A DNA stretch of 64,000 nt from Fragilariopsis cylindrus CCMP1102 (lineage: Eukaryota > Bacillariophyta > Bacillariophyceae > Bacillariales > Bacillariaceae): the NCBI GenBank assembly GCA_900095095.1, contig FMBT01000339.1:124001-188000 (forward strand), given 5' to 3'. Made by a program: the position numbers and the translations under genes. The notes under the pieces were generated by a model that made no database searches, was not told the origin of the DNA, and saw only the letters and a list, made by a program, of their open reading frames with translations. Of the stretch, positions 55,461-64,000 are shown piece by piece (within the stretch, counting starts at the first letter, position 1; the number at the start of each line of letters is the position of its first letter).

Positions 55461-58176
55461 ATGAAAATGACCATGAAATTAGTATTAGTTGGAATCGTTG
55501 TTGGATTGCTTTCAACAGCACAAGCTGTCAACAACAGTAACGACATTGGATTTCTTCGTGGTGGGTCGAACGACGAAAAAGTTGAACAATTTGATTGTAC
55601 ATTAAACGGAGGACGTGAGTATTTTTAATTAAAAAAATTGGACTGAAATCAAAATAACAATAATATTATAATTCGGTCGTGTATTTCGATTTTTGTTTTT
55701 CTTCCATGGATGCAATAGGTCGATGCGGTATCACATATCATGTATACCTCTACTAGTACTTTCCAGTATGTTCTAAAATGCCAATCGGATTGAATCCATC
55801 GAATCAATCGAGTCTTTGAGTCGGCTTATCTCGACTTTTGTTGTATTTCGATGTATCATACCAAACTCTTTATCTTTTCTTACATTATGCCAAATGCCTT
55901 TTCTTTTAATCCTATCTCGTGCATTGCCGTTGATCTCGACTACAACATTTTTTTACTGAAAAATAAATACATAATTAACATACCACATGAAATAAATAAA
56001 AAAGAGGATCAAGGTACATGTGATGGAACTAAGTCCGAAAATGATACTGGTTGCGTTTGGTGTTCTGTGTCGTCGTATGGGGTATGTGTCTCGGAAGGTA
56101 CGTTATATAGATGTACATATATACTATACATATAGGACATATATAATCCTTGCGTTGTTGTTTTTGGTATCGTCGGTATCGTTGTTTGTGAAATCATCTC
56201 TCACACTCATTTTATCTCGTCGTCTTAAATAATATAATATAATATGATATAAAATATTTTTTTTGCTTTCACAAATGATTTATAAAATAAAGACATCGCG
56301 GAAGTAATTAAAGAAAAAATCCCGGGTATTACATGCGATGATGATACTAAAAATGACGATGATAGTACTTCCGCGGATGATGATAAGGCTCCATCACCTC
56401 CAGCAACCGATGACGATGCTACACCAAGTGATGATTCTACACCATCGATTATTGGGAATGTTTAATGACGTATAAAACTTCTGATACATGTGCTACCGCT
56501 GGATGTACCTGGTGTGTAAGTTATGATATCTGAATGTTATGTTATATGATGATGATATAGGTATCTGCACTAATTTTGGCAACTTCAGTAGAAGAAGAAA
56601 TAGATATGTACAACGAGAATCGTCCGTTTCTTTCTACTTTATTCATCTATTCCTAACAGTTGACATGATTCGGTTTTTGTATTTTGTAATTATATAGGAT
56701 ACTAAGGGTGGATATGGACTCTGTATGGATGCAAAGGCTGCCGGTACTGCATCGAAAGAGGATTGGTTTACATGTAAGATTACATCATCCAATAATTTGG
56801 AAGAAGATGCAAATGAAGATAAAGAAGCAGAGGGCATCATTTCCGATCCAAATGACCCCACCTGCGCTGTTGCAACTATGAGTGGAAGTGATCTACATGC
56901 AAAACAACTATGGATGCAGATGGAAAGGCTTGTGAATGGTGTTCTTTCAATGGTTTTGATTTCTGTGCAAACAATGACCAGGCTCAAATTGCAGAACAGG
57001 TTGGGCATCATGTAATGAAGACAAGGGTATTGATGTTGACATTGATGACCTTTCTGACCCAAATGACCCCACCTGTGCTGTTGCAACTATGAGTGGAAGC
57101 GCATCTACATGCAAAACAACAATGGATGCAGATGGAAAGGCTTGTGAATGGTGTTCTTTCAATGGTTTTGATTTCTGTGCAAACAATGATCAGGCTCAAA
57201 TTGTAGAACAGGTTGGTGCATCATGTGATGAAGACAGTGGTATTGATGTTGACAATAATGATGTTGATGACATTAAGACCTTTCTGACCCAAATGACCCC
57301 ACCTGTGCTGTTGCAACTATGAGTGGAAGTGCATCTACATGCAAAACAACTATGGATGCGGATGGAAAGGCTTGTGAATGGTGTTCTTTCAATGGTTTTG
57401 ATTTCTGTGCAAATGATGATCAGGCTCAAATTGCGGAACAGATTGGCGCATCATGTGATGAAGACAATGGTATTGATGTTGACATTGATGACCTTTCTGA
57501 CCCAAATGACCCCACCTGTGCTGTTGCAACTATGAGTGGAAGCGCATCTACATGCAAAACAACAATGGATGCAGATGGAAAGGCTTGTGAATGGTGTTCT
57601 TTCAATGGTTTTGATTTCTGTGCAAACAATGATCAGGCTCAAATTGTAGAACAGGTTGGTGCATCATGTGATGAAGACAGTGGTATTGATGTTGACAATA
57701 ATGATGTTGATGACATTAAAGACCTTTCTGACCCAAATGACCCCACCTGTGCTGTTGCAACTATGAGTGGAAGTGCATCTACATGCAAAACAACTATGGA
57801 TGCGGATGGAAAGGCTTGTGAATGGTGTTCTTTCAATGGTTTTGATTTCTGTGCAAATGATGATCAGGCTCAAATTGCGGAACAGATTGGCGCATCATGT
57901 GATGAAGACAATGGTATTGATGTTGACATTGATGACCTTTCTGACCCAAATGACCCTACCTGTGCTGTTGCAACTATGAGTGGAAGTGAATCTACATGCA
58001 AAACAACTATGGATGCGGATGGAAAGGCTTGTGAATGGTGTTCTTTCAATGGTTTTGATTTCTGTGCAAATGATGATCAGGCTCAAATTGCGGAACAGAT
58101 TGGTGCATCATGTAATGAAGACAATGGTATTGATATTGACGATAAGGATGCATTAATAACAACATCAACGAAATGA
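55461..58176 (+). CDS. Secreted Cys-rich tandem-module protein
   Basis: I do not know its function. Exons are 55461-55614, 56014-56097, 56293-56515 and 56698-58176, all GT-AG. It starts with a clear signal peptide (MKMTMKLVLVGIVVGLLSTAQA). All modules share one pattern: Cys, a short loop, C-x-W-C, about six residues, Cys. Exon 2 carries a first copy (CVWC, then GVC); the junction of exons 3 and 4 carries a second (CTWC, GLC) after an acidic Asp/Pro linker. Exon 4 has six tandem copies of about 70 residues with CKTTMDADGKACEWCSFNGF and FCAN. Three or four copies show one missing base relative to their neighbours, breaking the frame. An extracellular or cell-wall role is likely but inferred; start chosen at the ATG before the signal peptide. 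Confidence 0.75.
56851..58176 (+). repeat. Tandem repeat, six units, two-unit higher order
   Basis: Units begin at 56851, 57062, 57292, 57505, 57736 and 57949, with lengths 211, 230, 213, 231, 213 and about 228. Long units end in DNNDVDDIKDLSDP, short ones in DIDDLSDP. The pair 57062-57504 is identical to 57505-57948 except for one A, so a 444-bp two-unit block was duplicated very recently. Confidence 0.95.
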
Positions 58177-58536
58177 ACAAAACTAAAAAGAAGAGAGAAA
58201 AGTTAGAATATTGCTGGAGCTTAATGGAACAGTTCTCTGTCAATGCTAATGAATAAAGAAAGATAGATACAAAACGTGTAGTACTGAATATCCATAATAT
58301 TACCAATAGGGTATAATATTATTATTAGTCTAAATACAAACCAGGTACATATAAAGAATTATACGCACAAGTTTACTTCATATTCTTCCCCCAACTAGCA
58401 ACTATTTGATTATGGTAGTATAAATCAAAAGTAGATTAAGAATAAACAGCATTCCGTCTGATAGCATATCAGTGATTCTTACGTATCGTTAATCTACTAC
58501 TGTTACTGTTGTTCTTATTTCAATGTACTCCACGAT

Positions 58537-59225
58537 TCAGTGTATTATTTGACCCCCATCTGAATCTTCCTTTAACTTTGATTTAGCGATTTCTACCTTG
58601 ACCAGTTGTGAGCCAGGGATCATAGCCTGAGATATAAATCTAACGACTTTCTTTTTTCTTAAGATGCCATCATCTGGTACCGAGTTATCATCGTTGTCGT
58701 TAACATTGTCGTCATCATGATCATTGACCCGATATTTATAATCCGATGGATCAATTAAACGTTCTTCCTTAACAAAAGTAAGGATCATATTTTTTCTGTT
58801 CCAACGTATAGAGGAAGAGAGTGTGTGTATGAGAGAAAAGAGAGTGAGTGAGCGAGAGAGAGAGAAAAAGGAGAAGACATTCGATATACAAATACATCGG
58901 TAAAATTAAATGAGCTTGAACAAATTGTTCGATGCTTTATTTCTTGTTTTGAATTGTATGCGTATTTAAGTATATCATATCATGTAGACAAAGTTCTTGC
59001 AAACAAAGAACACTTTACTTACAGTCTATCAATACAAATAAGCTTTCCGGTTAGATTTCTACCGTCAGAAAGTGTTGTTTTCACTTGTTGACCGAGAAGA
59101 ACTGATTTCGTGTAATCGTAGGCTTGCTGTCGTCGTCTTAGATCGTTGCTTGCTGTAGTTGTTTCTACTGGTAGATCAGCAATTGACTGCTCCTTGTCTT
59201 TGTCCTCGTTCATCATCATCATCAT
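58537..59225 (-). CDS. NAA38: Sm-fold protein, NAA38/LSMD1-like
   Basis: Exons 59023-59225 and 58537-58795 join through a 227-bp GT-AG intron in phase 2, giving an intact 153-residue protein. The Sm fold is split by the intron: Sm1 is LLGQQVKTTLSDGRNLTGKLICID, continuing RLKNMILTFVKEE, and Sm2 is AMIPGSQLVKVEI. The loop between the two motifs is long and acidic (Asp/Asn-rich, about 85-110), and the N-terminus is Met/Asp/Glu-rich. The closest family by pattern is LSMD1/NAA38, an auxiliary subunit of the NatC N-terminal acetyltransferase, because Sm2 has PG before a V/I-K/S-E/I strand and the protein has a long leader. A canonical LSM of the U6 ring is a less likely alternative. It shares a divergent promoter with the sulfotransferase gene. 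Confidence 0.72.
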
Positions 59226-59634
59226 CGGTTAGTAAAGTTCAAAGTAGACACAAATTAATTTCTAATGCCATCTGAATCTTGATACATCATGTTGTTTTAA
59301 GCTAGCTAGCTTTTCGTGTTTCGTCGTGATTCATCATTCATTCTATTCGATTCCTTGATATCGGCTTGTTTCTGGTACTGTACTAGTGTTTCGATTTTGG
59401 GGATTGGATCAGACACAGTGTTTAAGGTAAAACAATGCGAAGCTGAAATGGGGGAGCGACATCATACCACAATTATTCTTTTCTCTAAATTTAATTACTG
59501 TACTTGATTTATTAGCGCCTACAGTATCACCTGTTTCATTAGCTACAGTATCAGCTATCACAATTATTGACAATGGTGCAGATAAACGGAAGAGAGTAAC
59601 AAAGTAATAGTCAAACAAAGTGTGCACCATTATT
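59226..59634. promoter_or_regulatory. Divergent promoter, NAA38 and sulfotransferase
   Basis: About 410 bp between head-to-head genes; no defined motif. Confidence 0.4.
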
Positions 59635-62287
59635 ATGAGTGACGAAAAGAGGAAGGAGACAACAGCAACGTCGACGTCGACGTCGACGACGAAGTCGATA
59701 CAAGCAAAGACGGTCACCGACGATGATGTACTACCTCTTGATGATTACGAACCATCAGTGATTACATGGTCTATCTTTGTTTATTGGATTCTTCCAGTAT
59801 TAGTGATTGCTTGTATGACTCGATTTGCGGCAGATCCAGATGCGGCGGTTGGATTAGGGATTGGACGGAAGCCAATAGATGCCAGTAGAATTCCCACACC
59901 AACACCACCGGTTACAAATAATGCGAAACCGCCTTCGTCTTACCCAACCTCCGCTGAAAATATTCAAACCCTCTCGCCGACCCCACAAAGACCAAAGAAG
60001 AAACTAACACCGCTACCGGCTCTCATTGCAGACAAGCCATCAAGTTATATAGATACAGTACAGGCTATTAATAATCGTCGCTTGGACCATGATGATAGCG
60101 GGTCACAGTCGACTACGACTTATTCAACTACTACTAGCAGCGATAACACTAATTCGAATGATGCAACAGTAGAGAACAAAGATAGTAATAGTAAAGTATG
60201 AATAAGGAATCTAATAGAATGGAACGACCACCACGCGGACCATCAAGTGATCCAGTACGGACACAACTACGTGAAAAGATCGATGATTTGAGGTCAGAAC
60301 ATGAGGTATGTAACGTTACTATGACGACTTAACAAAATTAAATGAAAGAAAATTATTTTTTTCTGATTTTAATGCATATTTTGCTGCTCTATGAATAACA
60401 AAGTGATAATAGATACATCATGGAGTGAAATGCGAATGATTATAATTCCATTTTTCAATTGTTTTTTTTTTAATTTTATGAATCTAACAGTTTCCTTTTT
60501 TTTCTTTGCGTTCTTCGTGTTTTCTTTTCAAAAATACATGAAGGGGGATCAAAGTAACCTACTCAAACTGGTCGACTTGGCAGATGCACTGCGACTATTT
60601 GACGTTCAATATCATGACGGTGGCTCTGCGCAACTGGAAGCTATTGAAACTTACAATAAAGCAATTTACATGGCCTTAAAGAAAAGAAATAAGAAACTGG
60701 AACTTGGTAAAGAAACAAATCGGAGTCTGGGGGGTACGGTAAACGTCCCCGAAGAAATCATTCTAGATTACTCTGCCCGAAGGTGGACGGAATCCTTTGC
60801 GCCTTGTACACATCCATAGGAAAAGTATACTTTATGGCTAACATGTTCGAAAAGGCTGTCGAATCGTATACGAAAGCACTGGTTGTTGAACCTTTCTATT
60901 TAGATGCGATGGCAGCTCGGGGCTCGTCTAGGATCATTCTAGGGGAATTCGAAGATGCTGCCCAAGATTTACTGTTGTTATGGAGAAAGATAGACCAGGT
61001 CGCTTTCTAGACGTTTTCACTGGACTTGCACGAATACTTCAAGCACGTGAGAAGGCTGTGCCTGGTGGATGGGAACCGATGATTGAAAGCGTAAAAGAAC
61101 TGATTTCCACAATGGAAACACAGTATGCAAATCTGAGTCATAATGTTGGTGGGAAAAACATGATAGCCAAGACTCTAAATCGTCTCTTGCATGTATTGTT
61201 TTTGTACCACGATGTTAAGACAAAGAACACCGACGCAGCATGGGAGAATATTTCCAAGTCCTATAGGTACAAAATGGGGGCACTTCCTCAATGGAATGCT
61301 GGTTTTGAAATGCAGAAGATTGCTGCCACTAAACAAATTTTAGTCGAGGTTTCTGGCCAGATGGAGTTGGAAGTAAATCATATGTCCCCATATTTATCAT
61401 TGGGTTTGTAAGAAGTGGCTCTACACTTTTGGAGAGAGTTCTAGACGCTCATCCGCGGATTGTAGGAACAGGAGAAAACTCAGTTTTTAACGGAAGACTT
61501 GATGAAATTCGAAATAAGATTGTTGAAACAAGCATTCAGGGAGATGCCAATGCGTTGTCGTCTGTTATTTCTTCTTGGCAGATGATGTAGTAGATGAAAT
61601 GCGACAACGGTGGAAAATGGTTTCCTCAGGGGAAGAACAAACAGCATTGGGAAAGAACCCGAACGGTTTGTTGATAAAATGCTCACAAATTATTACAACG
61701 TAGGTTTCATTCACATGCTTTTCCCGAACGCCTTAATTCTTCATGTTGTCAGGGAGCCAATGGATACTGTATGGTCTGCCTACAAACACGAGTTTCCTGG
61801 AGGGACGTTAGATTACACGTCAGACTTTTCCAGTTTGGCAGAACTTTACGCCTCATATCGCGATTTAATGGATCATTGGGATAGAGAATTACCAGGGCGT
61901 GTCACTCACGTTAGGTATGAAGATATGGTTCACGACATGCCGGGTGTAGCCAAAAAGATCGTCGATGCCACCAGCCTCGAATGGGATGATACGATCCTTG
62001 AATTTCATAAGAAAAAACAAGCCGTGAACACGCTTTCCACAACTCAAGTTAGAAAGGGAGTCTATAAGGATAGCCTACAAGCCTGGAAACGATACGAAAC
62101 ACATTTATCCCCATTGGTTGATTTACTTGGAGAGAGAACTACTTACAAGATCAAAACATCCCTTCATGGTTATAAGCAACCGTCTGTAGAAGAAAAGCGC
62201 GAAGAAGAAGTAGAAAATAAAGAATCGTCATCTACCGCTGGCTCCGAACAAGCAGATGAAGAGAGCCAGTTAAAAGACGAACTGTAG
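59635..62287 (+). CDS. Membrane-anchored TPR-sulfotransferase
   Basis: Sulfotransferases of this class move sulfate from PAPS to proteins or glycans. The order is: cytosolic Ser/Thr-rich start, one transmembrane helix (WSIFVYWILPVLVIACMTRF, about 45-65), a Pro/Ser/Thr-rich stem, TPR helices (QLEAIETYNKAIYMALKK; ANMFEKAVESYTKALVVEP), then a sulfotransferase domain with the PAPS phosphate loop FVRSGSTLLERVLDAHP, ILHVVREPMDTVWSAYKH (3'-phosphate site), VRYEDMV and VRKGVYKDSLQAWKRYE. This topology suggests a type II Golgi enzyme. Intron 60306-60543 is GT-AG. About six frame changes occur, each one missing base, with continuous family sequence on both sides; the first lies where the stem frame ends at 60201 and overlaps an ATG at 60198, so two genes are a possible but less likely reading. 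Confidence 0.8.
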
Positions 62288-62935
62288 AGTTACATATGTT
62301 CCAGTCTACTTTAAATAACAAAAATAAAAATCAGACTATGAAAAAAAAGATACAAACATTCAATAGACATGATGTTTTTAAGGAACAAATTAGGATTGAA
62401 TCAACATTTCACTACGTAATATCTCTTTCCTTTTTTTACTGTGTTGTATAATCAGCATATGAACGCTGTTCTACTGTAGACCTAGTCCTATTTCTTTTTG
62501 TTTCATATACCAGCGTCTAGTACTGACTTAGGCCCATAAATTGCCGTTTTTTTCTTTGCGGCACGCTCTATTCAAACTGCTTGAATTTTTAAATTAATTC
62601 AATTAATAAATGTGTATCGGTCGGTTTCTCCACGGACTAGTTATCCGTTTCCGAAAAACTGTTTCATCTGTTTCTCAAACTGTATACCTTCAAGTACAAC
62701 ATTAGAAGCTACCACTCCACGATCAAACATACCATCTCCCTCCAAATCGAAGAGTCAATCTGAAATCAGACAGTGGTAATAAATTTTTGGTACGCTGTTT
62801 TCGTTCTGCAACGAAACGCAACTCTATGACTCATAATCTCATTAAAAAATAAGCTTCCTTCTTTCCATTCCTCTCCACGATAACGACCATTTCATCTTTT
62901 CGAACTTACTATTTTGTGACATACAAGTACTCATC
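62288..62935. other. Intergenic
   Basis: Tandem genes on the same strand; holds the sulfotransferase 3' end and the rhomboid promoter. Nothing else is seen. Confidence 0.5.
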
Positions 62936-64000
62936 ATGCCGAAGAAGAGCAAGAACCAAATCGAAACCCATCATCAAGATGAGATAATGAGACAATCACA
63001 AAGAAGATCGAATAATAACGTTCCTGAGGACGACTTCGATCGTCATTATGACTTGACGCCGTTGGGTACGGATAGATCTAAAAGGAAAGAAGGGACGAGA
63101 TCGAAACATGCAATACATACGTCATCAGTAACACAACAATCATATCCCATTGATCCATGGGAAATTGCTTCACCAATAGAAAAAGAAAATGACGATTCAA
63201 ATGAATTAAAAAAGAAGAGTGAATTTCATTCTTCTAGTTGTCGGAACGGCAATGAGTCTGTTGAACACTACACTGACGAATGCTTATCCAGTGAGGATGA
63301 TGTTGAAGAAGAAGGAGAGGAGGAGCCACAGCATACATCCACATTCGTCATGCCGTCAGATATACATCCTAGGATGGAAGAAAAGGAGGACGAAATTGCA
63401 CAGTTGCGTCTTCTTGCAGGTAAATTGAACGCAGATTGGAGGGGCACAGATTTTATGGCACCAGCCCTTGCTCGTAGAATTCGAGACTTTCAATTTGCTC
63501 AAGAAAAACGAAGGAAAAAATTTGGTCATGAGAAGCCATGGGGAATTTTGGGACTGTACGATCATCTTGCCTCGATTCGTGTTGACGTTGAATGGGCAGA
63601 GGACGCTGCCTGGAGAAGAGCTAATGGACAACCGTAAGTACATATACATATCGTTCATCTTGTGCATAATTCTTCAAGCGTAATGATGATTGACTGTCAA
63701 TTAACTCCAATGTAAATTGTATCCTTATCGTGAACTCGTAGGTATCTTTCTTGGACAGACTTTGACGCCTCAAAGAAGAAGGGTGTGAACAGGCCATTTT
63801 TCACATACTTTCTTCTGTTCACATGTACTATTGCCCTCATTGTGTCTATTGCTTTGAATGGATGGAAGGTGAGCCACTAGATGTCAACCCCATGATCGGT
63901 CCCAGTGCGGAGACACTCATTATCATGGGTGCAAAAGATTCGTCCCTAATTGTTACCGAAAACGAGGTTTGGCGTCTTCTTTCATCCGCTATTCTCCATG
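62936..64000 (+). CDS. Rhomboid-family intramembrane protease, N-terminal part (partial)
   Basis: Rhomboids are serine proteases that cut within membrane helices. Exon 62936-63633 encodes about 232 hydrophilic, charged residues (KKSKNQIETHHQDE; a Glu-rich patch EEEGEEEPQH). After a 108-bp GT-AG intron, 63742 onward gives SWTDFD, a first membrane helix (FFTYFLLFTCTIALIVSIAL), then NPMIGPSAETLIIMGAKDS and EVWRLLSSAILH, the L1-loop and helix-2 entry of rhomboids. The catalytic Ser and His lie beyond the window end. After GWK the frame changes by one missing base (GWKV/EPLDVNP); a donor-like GTGAG there could instead be an intron, but the sequence continues at once in family fashion. The long cytosolic leader recalls plant and animal secretory-pathway rhomboids. 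Activity cannot be judged. Confidence 0.82.

Noticed and set aside
56851-58176. CRISPR-like array
   Set aside because: Units are over 200 bp, coding and without spacers; it is a protein repeat in a eukaryote.
56643-58306. Series of antisense open frames across the Cys-rich tandem repeat
   Set aside because: They repeat with the same period as the sense modules and are only their complements.
60198-60201. Overlapping ATGA start/stop as two genes in an operon-like pair
   Set aside because: A nuclear eukaryotic gene with a membrane stem followed at once by TPR helices is more likely one protein with a missing base.
4058-64000. Programmed ribosomal frameshifting as cause of the frame changes in host genes
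   Set aside because: No common slippery motif at the sites and up to seven events in one gene; missing bases explain them more simply. RNA and read data could reopen this.

Overview
The window looks like nuclear DNA of a diatom or a close stramenopile relative; I cannot name the species. The reasons are short GT-AG introns of about 60 to 230 bp, compact genes on both strands, a metabolic enzyme whose signal peptide ends in an ASAF-like motif (typical of diatom plastid targeting), Thr/Pro-rich surface proteins, and Copia-type LTR retrotransposons with large gag genes.

Layout. 1-1060: 3' part of an aldo/keto reductase gene. 1425-2642 (-): phospholipid scramblase. 4058-4707 (-): small secreted or membrane protein, unknown. 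5223-6008 (+): SAR1 GTPase of COPII vesicles. 6829-8418 (-): ATG4 autophagy protease. 9765-11871 (-): PARN-type poly(A) nuclease. 12236-12910 (+): EMC8/9. 13055-15505 (-): single-pass membrane protein whose cytoplasmic tail ends in an RRM. 17081-18831 (-): unknown 543-residue protein. 20266-43071: a 22.8 kb nest of three Copia elements (C inside B inside A), each with identical LTRs and a 5-bp target duplication. 44380-48449 (-): RRP12. 49443-51951 (-): UDP-sugar pyrophosphorylase. 52627-54780 (-): amino acid/auxin permease family transporter. 55461-58176 (+): secreted Cys-rich tandem-repeat protein. 58537-59225 (-): NAA38/LSMD1-like Sm-fold protein. 59635-62287 (+): membrane-anchored TPR-sulfotransferase. 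62936-64000 (+): N-terminal part of a rhomboid protease.

The host genes are unrelated housekeeping genes and do not form a pathway. Three pairs share short divergent promoters: PARN/EMC8, the transporter and the repeat protein, and NAA38/sulfotransferase.

Two signals stand out. First, elements A and B, otherwise unlike each other, both have a primer-binding position directly next to the 5' LTR that is perfectly complementary (15 and 14 nt) to a segment inside their own LTR. This fits self-priming of reverse transcription; element C lacks it. Second, many host genes change reading frame inside conserved domains, and every change I examined needs one missing base, never an extra one. Near-identical tandem copies at 56851-58176 differ by exactly such bases. 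I read this as mostly single-base deletion error in the assembly rather than wholesale gene decay, so the split genes should be treated as probably functional until checked.
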